A stretch of DNA of 41,462 bases from Paraglaciecola sp. (GCF_030730205.1 NZ_JANQVQ010000028.1:1-41462); one strand, 5' to 3'; counted from the stretch's first letter, positions 15,882-24,555 are shown. A program made the numbers and translations. Notes: generated from the letters alone by a model not told the origin.

Positions 15882-16562
15882 TCAGACCATAAAATTGGCG
15901 GGTAAGATAGTGTTAAACCCTGAAATTGCGGTTTTGGGACCGCGAATTTGCGTATATCGTGGGTGAAATATCGCTAACTGACAAATATCGATAGGCGTGC
16001 ACTCAGACGCATTAATATTATGAATTAACTTACCTATTCCCAAGGCTGCCGCAACCAGTTCTGAACAAAACCACTGTGAAAAATCTTCGACGTTATAACT
16101 TAAATATCTGAAAAAAGGCAGAGTGTCGGTGGCATCAACAGTGGAGCCAAATAGTTGGTTGATGTCGTAAGGTTTATATAATTGCGAACGCAAAAAGTTT
16201 ATACATTCTGCTTTGTTGAGCTCAAAGGTGTTACGGCTTGCTTCACTAAGAGGTAACCACCATACGCTGCCATCGTATGTGGCTATGCGTTCGCATAGGC
16301 GATTGATCATTACCCCAGAGTTGCCGCCATAACACGTTGATTCGATGATCTGATGAACGGGGCTTTGCGGATTGCCGTAAGGCGTTTTAGTGTCTAAAAC
16401 AAGGGCTAGATGGGTGACAACCGAGCGAGTGGTTAACTTTGCCCAGCGAGAAAATAAACTGTTGCCACCAAACGCAATCACGTCGCCTGGTTGAATTAGC
16501 TGCTCGAGTTGCTGGTAAGGTTTGAAGTCAAAGTCAGCGACTAAATCGGTTTGTATGGGCAA
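15882..16562 (-). CDS. YiiX/NlpC-like permuted papain-fold protein
   Basis: The product contains the circularly permuted NlpC/P60 (YiiX/DUF830-like) motifs: QPGDVIAFGG and SRWAKLTTRSVVTHLALVLD, with the likely catalytic His in THLALVL, and DFSQWFCSELVAAALG with the likely nucleophile Cys. No signal peptide is seen, so it is probably cytoplasmic. Enzymes of this fold hydrolyse amide or thioester bonds of peptides or lipids; the substrate here is unknown. I place the start at the TTG 16562, because AGGAGG stands 6 nt before it. The frame is open upstream with ATGs at 16589 and 16625, neither with a comparable site; with them the protein would be 235 or 247 residues. The gene converges on the small gene at 15486. 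Confidence 0.68.
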   Translation of the reverse strand: MPIQTDLVADFDFKPYQQLEQLIQPGDVIAFGGNSLFSRWAKLTTRSVVTHLALVLDTKTPYGNPQSPVHQIIESTCYGGNSGVMINRLCERIATYDGSVWWLPLSEASRNTFELNKAECINFLRSQLYKPYDINQLFGSTVDATDTLPFFRYLSYNVEDFSQWFCSELVAAALGIGKLIHNINASECTPIDICQLAIFHPRYTQIRGPKTAISGFNTILPANFMV

Positions 16563-16802
16563 AGCATCGCCTCCTTGTGACGTTCGCATATTATGCCAAA
16601 TTATGTCGGATAAACCATACCTCACCAGCTTTTCTTACGTCACCCAACTCGCTTATATTTGCGTTATAGTGGCTTGAGTCGCACAACTCACGATCACAAA
16701 AAACTGGCATAAACCTTTATTTTTAAACCCATTTTAAAGTGAGATATTTGGCCCAGCACCTTGAATTTATAACTTTCGTCGCTAGATTATGAGCCTAAGG
16801 GT

Positions 16803-16808
16803 TATAAT
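16803..16808 (+). promoter_or_regulatory. Candidate -10 element for gshB
   Basis: A perfect TATAAT lies 55 bp upstream of the gshB start. No convincing -35 is seen at 16-18 bp spacing, so the promoter may be weak or activator-dependent. Confidence 0.35.
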
Positions 16809-16863
16809 GCATCAAACCTTGGCAACTGTACTCACCTGTTTTACCACATAGTAAGGATTCAAA

Positions 16864-17835
16864 TTGACTATTAAACTCGGTATTGTGATGGATCCCATTG
16901 CAAGCATCAATATCAAAAAAGATACTAGCTTTGCTATGTTACTGGCGGCTCAAGCGAGAGGTTATGAGATCTTTTATATGGAAATGGGTGATCTGTATTT
17001 GCTTAATGGCAAACCAATGGCGACGATGCGCAGCTTGTCAGTGCAATACGATGCGCAAAACTGGTACGAGTTTACTGGTAGCAAAACCCAATCTTTAGGT
17101 GAGCTAGACGTGATTTTGATGCGTAAAGATCCGCCGTTTGACGGTGAGTTTTTATACGCAACACAGATGTTCGAATTAGCAGAACAATGCGGCACTTTAG
17201 TGGTGAACAAAGCGCAAAGTTTACGGGATTTTAATGAGAAACTCTTTACCTCTTGGTTTCCTGAGCTTATTCCAGACACCTTAGTGACCCGCAGTGCCAA
17301 ACTGATTAGAGAATTTCATCAAACCCATCAAGATATTATCTGCAAACCACTAGATGGTATGGGCGGCACCTCTATTTTTAGAGTGAAAGAAGACGGTAAT
17401 AACCTAGGTGTTATCATCGAAACCCTGACTGAACTTGGCACGCGTTACGCCATGTTTCAACGTTATTTACCGGAAATAAAAGACGGCGATAAACGTATTT
17501 TGATTGTTGACGGTCAGGTTGTACCTTATGCCTTAGCCCGTTTACCTACGAAAGGTGAAAACCGCGGTAACCTTGCCGCAGGTGGCACAGGCAGGCCACA
17601 ACCTTTGTCTGAGTCAGATAAAAAAATCGCTGAAACCATTGCGCCTTTGCTCGTTGAAAAAGGCCTTATTTTTGTTGGACTCGATGTGATTGGAGATCGT
17701 ATTACTGAAATAAATGTCACTAGCCCAACCTGTGTACGAGAAATCGAAGCCGCTTACGATATCAGTATCACTGGTATGTTATTTGATGCGATCGAAGTGC
17801 GCTTAGCCAACGGCCGTTTTAAAGGGAGCCATTAA
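16864..17835 (+). CDS. gshB: Glutathione synthetase
   Basis: The 323-residue protein joins gamma-glutamylcysteine and glycine with ATP to make glutathione in the cytoplasm. Length and sequence closely follow E. coli GshB: the N-terminus IKLGIVMDPIASINIKKD, the LPEIKDGDKRILIVDG segment, the glycine-rich NRGNLAAGGTG loop and the metal/ATP-binding DVIGDRITEINVTSP near the end are all present, giving the ATP-grasp fold. It starts with TTG, preceded by AAGGA at 6-nt spacing; this start aligns with the E. coli N-terminus. It heads the compact run gshB-yqgE-ruvX seen in many gammaproteobacteria, with only 5 bp to the next gene. Confidence 0.97.
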   Translation: MTIKLGIVMDPIASINIKKDTSFAMLLAAQARGYEIFYMEMGDLYLLNGKPMATMRSLSVQYDAQNWYEFTGSKTQSLGELDVILMRKDPPFDGEFLYATQMFELAEQCGTLVVNKAQSLRDFNEKLFTSWFPELIPDTLVTRSAKLIREFHQTHQDIICKPLDGMGGTSIFRVKEDGNNLGVIIETLTELGTRYAMFQRYLPEIKDGDKRILIVDGQVVPYALARLPTKGENRGNLAAGGTGRPQPLSESDKKIAETIAPLLVEKGLIFVGLDVIGDRITEINVTSPTCVREIEAAYDISITGMLFDAIEVRLANGRFKGSH

Positions 17836-17840
17836 GCTCT

Positions 17841-18398
17841 ATGCAGAGTTTGCAAAACCACCTATTAATTGCGATGCCGACTATGGGCGATCCGTATTTT
17901 TCACGTACGGTAACGTATATATGTGAACACAATGATAAAGGCACAATGGGCCTAGTGCTCAATCAGCCCATTGGTATGACGCTCAAAGAATTAATTGCCC
18001 AAACCGATGAAGATGCCATTGTGCTTGAAGAAAAAGCCAATGTCATTGTGCTCTCTGGTGGTCCGGTTAGCCAAGAAAGGGGATTTATTTTACATACAAC
18101 CCAAGCGGGCTGGAGCTCAAGTTTAGCACTTACCGATGAACTGATGGTGACCACATCCAAAGACATACTTGGCTCGTTAGGAAACCACAGTGGACCAGAT
18201 AAGTCGATAGTAACATTGGGTTATGCGGGATGGTCTGCCGGACAACTTGAGGAAGAATTGCAAACCAATTCTTGGCTGACTATTGAAGCTGACTTAGCCC
18301 TATTATTTGATGTGCCTATTCACAAAAAATGGGAAGCGGCGGTGCAAAAGCTGGGCATTGATATTTGGCAGCTTGGTCCTGATGTTGGGCATGCGTAG
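17841..18398 (+). CDS. yqgE: UPF0301/AlgH family protein YqgE
   Basis: A 185-residue cytoplasmic protein with the conserved N-terminus [20 protein letters not shown] and the GLVLNQPIG and [15 protein letters not shown] motifs of the YqgE/AlgH family. Length matches the family. It lies 5 bp after gshB and overlaps the next start by one base (TAGTG), so the three genes are translated together. AlgH was first linked to alginate control in Pseudomonas, but its molecular function is unsettled; the constant pairing with ruvX is the firmest clue. Confidence 0.95.
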   Translation: MQSLQNHLLIAMPTMGDPYFSRTVTYICEHNDKGTMGLVLNQPIGMTLKELIAQTDEDAIVLEEKANVIVLSGGPVSQERGFILHTTQAGWSSSLALTDELMVTTSKDILGSLGNHSGPDKSIVTLGYAGWSAGQLEEELQTNSWLTIEADLALLFDVPIHKKWEAAVQKLGIDIWQLGPDVGHA

Positions 18399-18826
18399 TG
18401 GCTAGGTTGGGGCAAAGAACCGTATTGATTTTTGATTTTGGCACTAAAAGTATTGGTGTGGCAGTAGGCCAAGAGGTGACCGGCACGGCTTCACCTTTAA
18501 ACGCCTTAAAAGCCGTCGATGGTATTCCCAATTGGGACACATTAGCGCAAGTATTTGCCGAGTGGATGCCACACTTGGTGGTAGTGGGCTTACCCTTAAA
18601 TATGGATGGCACAAACCAACACGTGACGTTTGCAGCCAAGAAATTTGCTAACCGGCTGAATGCTAAATTTCGCGTGCCGGTCGAAACCAGTGATGAGCGT
18701 TTAACCACTGTGGATGCCAAAGCGCGACTTTTTGAACTAGGGGGCTATAAAAAATTAGACAAACAAAAAGTCGACAGCGTGTCAGCCTGTTTGATTTTTG
18801 AAAGCTGGTTTGAGGCGCAGTTTTAG
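18398..18826 (+). CDS. ruvX: Holliday junction resolvase-like / pre-16S rRNA nuclease RuvX (YqgF)
   Basis: The 142-residue protein has the RNase H-like fold of YqgF: the first Asp in [14 protein letters not shown], the [12 protein letters not shown] strand, the second acidic site ETSDERLTT and a late Asp in [14 protein letters not shown]. In E. coli the enzyme is needed for 5' processing of 16S rRNA; the resolvase name comes from its fold. It starts with GTG overlapping the yqgE stop. Length is close to the E. coli protein (138). No terminator is obvious after it. Confidence 0.94.
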   Translation: MARLGQRTVLIFDFGTKSIGVAVGQEVTGTASPLNALKAVDGIPNWDTLAQVFAEWMPHLVVVGLPLNMDGTNQHVTFAAKKFANRLNAKFRVPVETSDERLTTVDAKARLFELGGYKKLDKQKVDSVSACLIFESWFEAQF

Positions 18827-19002
18827 CGTTTGAGTCTTGGGTATTGTTGTTGCAAATGGATTGCTTTGCCCGTTTATAATATGAGGCCGCTTCGTGAACG
18901 GCAATACCTTATAAACCATAACTAAAAATCTGAGATTATTTGTGCCTTTTCTAGGTAACTCTCTTTCTAATTAGTCAGAATTCTGCTATTTTCTCCTCAA
19001 AT

Positions 19003-19018
19003 AGACGTCCAGATGTCT
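19003..19018 (+). promoter_or_regulatory. MetJ-type operator (two met boxes) upstream of serA
   Basis: AGACGTCCAGATGTCT consists of two adjacent 8-bp met boxes, each matching AGACGTCT at 7 of 8 positions. It lies 38 bp before the serA ATG. The first box is identical to one in front of metK in this window. MetJ bound to S-adenosylmethionine would repress here. Control of serA by MetJ is not the E. coli arrangement. Confidence 0.6.
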
Positions 19019-19055
19019 GAATTTATTTTCACTCAATCGTAATGCGGAAACCCTA

Positions 19056-20285
19056 ATGAGCAAAGTGTCACTGCCAAAAGATAAAATTAAGATCTTATTA
19101 CTTGAAGGTTTACATCAAAGTACCTTGGATACACTAAAGTCCAACGGTTATGAAAACATTGAGTATTTGAAAACCTCGCTACCTGAAGATGAGTTAATCG
19201 AAAAGATTAAGGATGTGCACTTTATTGGTATTCGTTCTCGTACACATTTGTCTGAAAAGGTGTTTGAGGCGGCTAACAAATTAGTGGCGGTGGGGTGTTT
19301 CTGTATCGGTACTAATCAAGTCGATCTTGAGGCTGCGCAAAAACGGGGTATTCCGGTATTTAATGCACCGTTCTCAAATACTCGCTCGGTGGCTGAGTTG
19401 GCTTTAGGCCAAATGATCCTGTTGTTGCGTGGTGTACCAGCGAAAAATGCAAAAGCACATAAAGGAATTTGGGATAAATCTGCGAATGGCTCTTTTGAAG
19501 CGCGGGGCAAAACCTTAGGTATTATTGGTTATGGTCATATCGGTACCCAATTAAGTATTTTGGCTGAGCATCTTGGTATGCGCGTGCAGTTTTTTGATAT
19601 CGAAGATAAATTAGTATTAGGTAATTCAACTCAGGTAAAAACCTTAAAGCAGTTACTTAAAACATCTGATGTCATCAGTTTGCATGTACCCGAAACCGAA
19701 CAAACGCAAAATATGATTGGCGCAAAAGAATTTGCCATGATGAAAGACGGCGCGATCATTATGAACGCTGCTCGTGGCACGGTCATCGATATTGACGCCT
19801 TAGTTGATGCCTTAAATGCAAACAAACTGTCTGGTGCGGCGATTGATGTATTTCCTGTTGAGCCTAAGTCAAATGACGACCTTTTTGAGTCGCCTTTAAC
19901 CGCTTTTGATAATGTAATATTGACCCCGCACGTGGGCGGGAGTACTCAAGAAGCACAGCAAAATATCGGTATTGAAGTTGCGGGTAAGTTAGCGAAATAC
20001 AGCGATAATGGCTCGACCTTATCAGCCGTCAACTTTCCAGAGGTGTCTTTACCATCGCACACCAACCGTTCTCGATTACTGCATATTCACCACAATACCC
20101 CTGGTGTGTTGACTAAAATCAACCAAGCGTTTGCAGAAAAGGGTATTAACATTGCTGCCCAATATCTACAAACCAAAGGCAATATTGGTTATGTGGTTAT
20201 TGACGTTGAAACAGATGATGCTGCAGAAGCCTTTGAGCAATTGACTTTGATTGAAGGTACCTTAAAGACCCGAATTCTTCACTAG
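19056..20285 (+). CDS. serA: D-3-phosphoglycerate dehydrogenase
   Basis: The 409-residue enzyme oxidises 3-phosphoglycerate to 3-phosphohydroxypyruvate, the first step of serine synthesis. It matches E. coli SerA (410 residues) throughout. The substrate domain includes GIRSRTHLSEKV. The NAD-binding Rossmann motif is GIIGYGHIGTQ, and the catalytic Arg lies in NAARGTVID and the His in LTPHVGGST. A C-terminal ACT domain (about 338-409, LLHIHHNTPGVLTKINQAF) usually gives serine feedback. It is monocistronic, preceded by a MetJ-like operator and followed by a strong terminator. Serine feeds one-carbon units and cysteine, so a methionine-linked control would make metabolic sense. Confidence 0.97.
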   Translation: MSKVSLPKDKIKILLLEGLHQSTLDTLKSNGYENIEYLKTSLPEDELIEKIKDVHFIGIRSRTHLSEKVFEAANKLVAVGCFCIGTNQVDLEAAQKRGIPVFNAPFSNTRSVAELALGQMILLLRGVPAKNAKAHKGIWDKSANGSFEARGKTLGIIGYGHIGTQLSILAEHLGMRVQFFDIEDKLVLGNSTQVKTLKQLLKTSDVISLHVPETEQTQNMIGAKEFAMMKDGAIIMNAARGTVIDIDALVDALNANKLSGAAIDVFPVEPKSNDDLFESPLTAFDNVILTPHVGGSTQEAQQNIGIEVAGKLAKYSDNGSTLSAVNFPEVSLPSHTNRSRLLHIHHNTPGVLTKINQAFAEKGINIAAQYLQTKGNIGYVVIDVETDDAAEAFEQLTLIEGTLKTRILH

Positions 20286-20298
20286 GTCATCAGTGACA

Positions 20299-20338
20299 AA
20301 AAAGCCCCCAGTAGAGTAAGCCCTACTTGGGGCTTTTT
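20299..20338. terminator. Bidirectional terminator between serA and the histidine kinase
   Basis: Sixteen-bp arms with one mismatch (AAAAAGCCCCCAGTAG and CTACTTGGGGCTTTTT) and an 8-nt loop, with a U-tract in both directions. It serves serA on the plus strand and the convergent kinase gene on the minus strand. Confidence 0.9.
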
Positions 20339-20350
20339 AATTTTTAGCTT

Positions 20351-21799
20351 TTATTCGTTTTGTAAGGGGAACTGGATACAGAAGTGCACCCCTTTCCCCA
20401 ACGAGGATTTGCAGTCGATATTTCCTCTGAGCACTTTCATTACAATATTGTTGCAGATGTGCATGCCTAAGCCCGTACCGCCGGAATCTCGAGCCAAGGT
20501 AAAAAAGGGTTTGTAAATGTTCTCAATAGTAGCTTCACTCATTCCAATACCGTTGTCAGTGTAGTCGAGCTGAATTTTTGGCTCTTGTGAATCGGTTGTG
20601 AAGAGGCGTACTTTTATGTTGATGTGGCCTGTCATTCCTAACGGAAAGGCATGTTGGACTGAATTGAGAATTAAATTAATCAGCAACTGACTAATCGCGC
20701 CCGCATTACTGGTTATTTTTAAGTCTGTGGGAATATCTAAACAAAATTTATGAGGCCTTGACTTGAGGCGCGGTTTAAGCGACAGCAATACCTCACTGAC
20801 ATAATCACAAATATTGAATGAGCGAATATCTTGACTGTGTTGATCTAAAGATAACTGTTTAAAGGTTTTTATTAAGATATCAGCACGGCTTAAATTTCGT
20901 GCAATAATTTCAGACGCTTCAGCGGCATCATGAAAATAGTCAGTCAGTTCAGATTTTTTTAAATTGTCGTTGCTCAGTTTATGCTGCACGACTTTTTGCA
21001 TATCACTTAGGTATGTTGAGGCGGTTAATGCAACACCAAGTGGGGTATTTACCTCATGGGTTAAACTCGACATCATGGTGCCGAGCGCCGCCATACTCTC
21101 TAATTCGATTAATTGGCTTTGCACTTCAGTACGCTGAGCTAGGGCTTTTTTTACCAAGGTATTTGATTCGTCTAACGCAATTTGCCGGGTTTCTAATTGT
21201 TCATGCAAATTAACGTGTTTACGAAGCTCCAGCGTCTTACTTTTAGCATGGGTAAGGAGGGCAGCAACCGTACGTGCACCTTGTTGTAATACGGCGAGTT
21301 TTTCACTGCTTGGCACCGTTTTTTTATTAAAGAACACACTGATTAAGGCAATCGTCATCCCTACAGAATTAACCACAGGAAGTGTACAACTTGCATGAAT
21401 GTCGTGTTTTTCAGCGCTTTCTAACAGACCGAACCAGGCGGCAGATTGCGACAAGTCACCATCAATTAGTAAGGACTTTTTAAGAGTAAGCTCATCATCT
21501 TCAAGGTGGTTTTGTGCGTAATAGTCTTTGATACAGCTTTTAATAAAATCTGTATAAAGTCCCGATGTTGCGCCAATTGCTCGAAAACGTTGGTGTTGGC
21601 CGGTGTGTAGAATAACTTGGCAAAGACTGGCTTCAGTAATTTTTTCAAGACACAGGGCAATCTTCGTGATGCCCTGATCAAGTAAGCCACCATTGAGAAT
21701 TTCTTCCATCGCTGACACACGTGCATGGTCTAAAAAACGTTGGCTGGCGGTGCTAATTTTAGTGTTTAAATTACTGCTAACTAATTGTAACGAGTGCAT
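20351..21799 (-). CDS. Soluble sensor histidine kinase with GAF-like input domain
   Basis: The 482-residue protein lacks membrane helices. A GAF-like domain (about 30-180: CQVILHTGQHQRFRAIG, CTLPVVNSVGMTIALISVFF) is followed by a coiled coil (about 185-235). The H-box is SSLTHEVNTPLG (His248), and the ATPase domain has its N-box (LINLILNSVQHAF), G1 (DNGIGM), F-box (YKPFFT) and G2 (GGTGLGMHIC). It is therefore a cytoplasmic kinase likely to sense a small molecule or redox state. The HEVNTPLG version of the H-box belongs to kinases that often act with distant partners. No response regulator gene is adjacent, so it is an orphan. It is convergent with serA and separated from rsmE by 70 bp. Confidence 0.9.
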   Translation of the reverse strand: MHSLQLVSSNLNTKISTASQRFLDHARVSAMEEILNGGLLDQGITKIALCLEKITEASLCQVILHTGQHQRFRAIGATSGLYTDFIKSCIKDYYAQNHLEDDELTLKKSLLIDGDLSQSAAWFGLLESAEKHDIHASCTLPVVNSVGMTIALISVFFNKKTVPSSEKLAVLQQGARTVAALLTHAKSKTLELRKHVNLHEQLETRQIALDESNTLVKKALAQRTEVQSQLIELESMAALGTMMSSLTHEVNTPLGVALTASTYLSDMQKVVQHKLSNDNLKKSELTDYFHDAAEASEIIARNLSRADILIKTFKQLSLDQHSQDIRSFNICDYVSEVLLSLKPRLKSRPHKFCLDIPTDLKITSNAGAISQLLINLILNSVQHAFPLGMTGHINIKVRLFTTDSQEPKIQLDYTDNGIGMSEATIENIYKPFFTLARDSGGTGLGMHICNNIVMKVLRGNIDCKSSLGKGVHFCIQFPLQNE

Positions 21800-21869
21800 G
21801 TTTTCTTGTTATTGTTATACATGTTTTATTACGTTAACAGATTTGTTTCATATGTAAAGTTTGCAATAT

Positions 21870-22598
21870 CTATAAGTCGCCATGAATCGCTTGTAGTGCA
21901 GCAATGGCGGCAATTGCTGCCGTTTCAGTGCGTAATACTCTTGGACCCATTTGAATAGTATGAAAGCCAGACTGTTCGGTTTGGTAAATTTCTTGATCAG
22001 AAAAACCACCTTCTGGACCAATGAGTAGTCTTACCCCAGAAACGGGCAGTCGAATATGGCGAAAAGTACTTTCAGCACGGGGATGTAGGGTTAAGCGTAG
22101 TTGCTCTGTAGATTGACTAATCCACTGATGAAAATCGATAGGCGTATGTAATGTAGGTAAGGTATTTCTGCCACATTGTTCGCAGGCCGAAATAATTAAC
22201 TTTTGCCATTGTTCATGTTTTTTTAGCCATCTCTCGGCGCTAAGTTTTACCCCACATCGTTCAGTGATGAGAGGGCTGATTTCACTTACGCCTAATTCAA
22301 CGGCTTTTTGGATGACCCAGTCCATCCGATCGCCACGAGAAATCCCCTGTCCTAAATGAAGTTTAAGGGGAGACTCAACAGACAAAGACAATTTGGTATC
22401 GATACACACTATGACTTTTCGTTTGGTGATATCGACAACGTGAGCACTGTATTCTGCCCCGTCACCATTAAATAGAATGAGAGGCTGACCGACTTTAGCC
22501 CTGAGTACATTGGCTAAGTGGTTAGTGGCGTCATCGCCAAGGGTAACGTGTTCGTCGACACTTAACAGGTCGGGATGAAAAATTCGTGAAATTCGCAT
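21870..22598 (-). CDS. rsmE: 16S rRNA (uracil-1498-N3)-methyltransferase
   Basis: The 242-residue SPOUT-class enzyme methylates U1498 of 16S rRNA using S-adenosylmethionine. It has the N-terminal RNA-binding part (MRISRIFHPDLLS, HLANVLRAKVGQPL), the QKAVELGVSEISPLITERC segment, and the knotted SAM site LLIGPEGGFSDQEI plus MGPRVLRTETAAIAA. Size equals E. coli RsmE (243). In E. coli rsmE is next to gshB, in keeping with the conserved neighbourhood. Confidence 0.96.
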   Translation of the reverse strand: MRISRIFHPDLLSVDEHVTLGDDATNHLANVLRAKVGQPLILFNGDGAEYSAHVVDITKRKVIVCIDTKLSLSVESPLKLHLGQGISRGDRMDWVIQKAVELGVSEISPLITERCGVKLSAERWLKKHEQWQKLIISACEQCGRNTLPTLHTPIDFHQWISQSTEQLRLTLHPRAESTFRHIRLPVSGVRLLIGPEGGFSDQEIYQTEQSGFHTIQMGPRVLRTETAAIAAIAALQAIHGDL

Positions 22599-22663
22599 TA
22601 AGAGGGATCTAAGCTGAAAAGAGCGTAAATGGTAACAATAAAAGGGGGAGGGGTTAAAGAAAA

Positions 22664-22697
22664 TAATCCCGTTAAGGGTTCCAACTTAACGGGATTA
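22664..22697 (-). terminator. Hairpin terminator after the 56-residue membrane protein gene
   Basis: A perfect 13-bp stem TAATCCCGTTAAG/CTTAACGGGATTA with an 8-nt loop lies 9 bp after the stop codon of the small gene on the minus strand, followed there by TTTTCTTT. It also separates that gene from rsmE. Confidence 0.75.
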
Positions 22698-22706
22698 CAG
22701 ATAAGA

Positions 22707-22877
22707 CTAGTTGATTTCTATCACAGTGGTGGTGCGTAATTGAACATTAGCTTGCGACTTATTAGCTATGGCGTTAGCTCCTTTTCGCGCATGCTTGGTG
22801 TTTTTGCCCGTTTCTTTCGATAATGAAAAAGCCAACAGTATTACGATAGAAAAAACTAAAAAATATAGTAGCAACAT
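22707..22877 (-). CDS. Small single-span membrane protein, 56 residues, unknown function
   Basis: The ATG at 22877 is preceded by AAAGGA at 7-nt spacing. The product is one hydrophobic helix (residues 1-19, MLLLYFLVFSIVILLAFSL) followed by a basic, polar tail (KETGKNTKHARKGANAIANK) ending TTTVIEIN. A dedicated hairpin terminator follows, which supports a real gene. Upstream in-frame ATGs to 22970 would add a second hydrophobic stretch without a good ribosome site. No family is recognised. It lies between rsmE and the divergent mscS. Confidence 0.55.
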   Translation of the reverse strand: MLLLYFLVFSIVILLAFSLSKETGKNTKHARKGANAIANKSQANVQLRTTTVIEIN

Positions 22878-23075
22878 TTTCAATTCCTTTAAAAATATTA
22901 AGCCTCCGATTTTACGGAAGCCGCAGTATAGCACCAACATTCTTGAGATCTCAAAAATGATTTTAATCAAGGTAAAACTGATTGGCGCGCCGTAATGTAA
23001 CAGCGAAAGGATGATAAACGCAGATGATGACGAAATGATGAAAATAAGGGCTGCTTAAAACACAGCGCGCTAGTT

Positions 23076-23104
23076 TTTACATGCTCTTTGTTATGTTTTA
23101 GAAT
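23076..23104 (+). promoter_or_regulatory. Sigma-70 promoter for mscS
   Basis: TTTACA (23076-23081) and TAGAAT (23099-23104) each match consensus at five of six positions with a 17-nt spacer, 53 bp upstream of the mscS ATG. Confidence 0.6.
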
Positions 23105-23156
23105 GCCCACGCTACACATAACACATCGGAAATAACATCCACAATCGGAGCACACA

Positions 23157-23984
23157 ATGTTTGATTTTAATTCAGAAGATATATCCCGTTTAGTCGACAC
23201 CTACGTTATCCCTTGGTCCATCAATATCGTGATGGCACTTATCATTTATATCGTTGGCCGTATTATCGTTAAGATTTTGGTTAACTTATTTGGCAAGGTA
23301 TTAGCGCGTTCTAAGTACGACAATATGCTTGTCGACTTTGTTAAAGCCATATTGAATGCGATTTTAATGCTGTTTGTCATTGTTGCTTCACTCGATCGTT
23401 TAGGCGTTGATACCACGTCTTTGGTGGCTATTTTAGGTGCAGCTGGTTTAGCTATTGGTTTGTCGTTACAAGGCTCACTACAAAATTTTGCGGCGGGTGT
23501 GATGTTGTTGGTGTTCCGTCCTTTTAAAGCCGGTGATTTTGTTGAGGCTGGTGGTACAGCGGGTGTCGTAAAAAGCATCAGTATTTTTACTACCGTGATG
23601 ACAACGGGCGATAATAAAGAAATCATCGTACCAAATGGGTCTATTTACGGTGGCAACATTGTTAACTATTCAGCTAAACCGACTCGTCGAGTTGATATGG
23701 TTGTTGGCATTGGTTACGACAGTGACTTAAGAAAAGCCAAAGAAATATTGAAGGAAATGGTTGCTGCTGATGAGCGTATTCTGAAAGATCCAGCGCCAAC
23801 GGTTGCAGTATCTGAATTAGCTGATAGCAGTGTTAATTTTGTTGTGCGCCCTTGGGTTAATTCATCAGATTACTGGGCAGTTAAATTTGATTTCACCGAA
23901 GCGGTAAAATTAAGATTTGACGAAGAAGGCATTAGCATTCCTTATCCTCAAATGGATGTGCATTTACATAAAACCGAATCGTAA
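23157..23984 (+). CDS. mscS: Small-conductance mechanosensitive channel MscS
   Basis: The 275-residue protein is close in length to E. coli MscS (286). Three membrane helices lie in the N-terminal half (about 23-45, 60-80, 90-125). The pore helix has the Gly/Ala pattern ILGAAGLAIGLSLQGSLQNFAAGVMLLVFRP given here only by its ends at about residues 96-126. The cytoplasmic beta domain begins FKAGDFVEAGGTAGVV, then IIVPNGSIYGGNIVNYS. Channels of this kind open under membrane tension to release solutes during hypo-osmotic shock. It faces the MscL gene, so two emergency valves lie side by side. A -35/-10 pair precedes it. Confidence 0.95.
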   Translation: MFDFNSEDISRLVDTYVIPWSINIVMALIIYIVGRIIVKILVNLFGKVLARSKYDNMLVDFVKAILNAILMLFVIVASLDRLGVDTTSLVAILGAAGLAIGLSLQGSLQNFAAGVMLLVFRPFKAGDFVEAGGTAGVVKSISIFTTVMTTGDNKEIIVPNGSIYGGNIVNYSAKPTRRVDMVVGIGYDSDLRKAKEILKEMVAADERILKDPAPTVAVSELADSSVNFVVRPWVNSSDYWAVKFDFTEAVKLRFDEEGISIPYPQMDVHLHKTES

Positions 23985-23993
23985 GATCAAAAA

Positions 23994-24021
23994 AAGCCAG
24001 ATTCGTCGCCGAATCTGGCTT
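23994..24021. terminator. Shared terminator between mscS and mscL
   Basis: A 12-bp perfect stem AAGCCAGATTCG/CGAATCTGGCTT with loop TCGC. The preceding run of A residues gives a strong U-tract for mscL on the minus strand; the plus-strand tail is weaker. Confidence 0.8.
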
Positions 24022-24039
24022 AATAAATCAATTAGTGTT

Positions 24040-24438
24040 TTATTTTTTCAACAAATCACGAATTTCTTCAAGTAATACTTCTTGCTTAGGTGGTGCAGCT
24101 GGAGCAGCCGGAGCAGCTTCTTCTTTCTTTTTCATCGAGTTCATCGCTTTAACACCCACAAAAACCGCAAATGCAATAATAACAAAGTCTATTACAGTTT
24201 GAACAAATTTACCCCAAGCGATTGCGACCGCGGGACTTTCTGCTGTGGCTTCTTTTAATACAAAAGCCAAATCAGTAAAGTTCACTCCACCAAGGGCTAG
24301 GCCAAGAGGCGGCATTAAAATATCACCAACGAAAGAAGCAACGATCTTACCAAAAGCGGCACCGATAATAATACCGACCGCCATGTCGACCACGTTGCCT
24401 TTCATTGCAAATTTCTTAAACTCTGACATAAAACTCAT
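24040..24438 (-). CDS. mscL: Large-conductance mechanosensitive channel MscL
   Basis: The 132-residue protein matches MscL in length and layout. An amphipathic N-terminus ([23 protein letters not shown]) leads into the first pore helix with [19 protein letters not shown]. The second helix is [20 protein letters not shown], and a charged C-terminal bundle ends [12 protein letters not shown], with an Ala/Pro linker before it. The pore opens at high membrane tension in osmotic downshock. AAGGA precedes the first ATG (24438); a second ATG three codons later matches the usual N-terminus. It is convergent with mscS. Confidence 0.96.
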   Translation of the reverse strand: MSFMSEFKKFAMKGNVVDMAVGIIIGAAFGKIVASFVGDILMPPLGLALGGVNFTDLAFVLKEATAESPAVAIAWGKFVQTVIDFVIIAFAVFVGVKAMNSMKKKEEAAPAAPAAPPKQEVLLEEIRDLLKK

Positions 24439-24555
24439 TTAAACATCCTTCTTATTCGTTTTAATGAATGTTTAAACGTTAAACATTCTGTCGCGAGTTT
24501 ATCTGATGATCACGATGTGTACAATTTTTTTGCATTTTGTTACAAATTAAGCCAA

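Noticed and set aside
18875-18880. TATAAT as the serA promoter
   Set aside because: No -35 at proper spacing and it lies 175 bp upstream of the start, before the MetJ-like site; not enough to assign.
22967-23200. Minus-strand frame of 77 codons overlapping the start of mscS
   Set aside because: Covers the mscS promoter and first codons on the opposite strand, no ribosome site, no recognisable domain.
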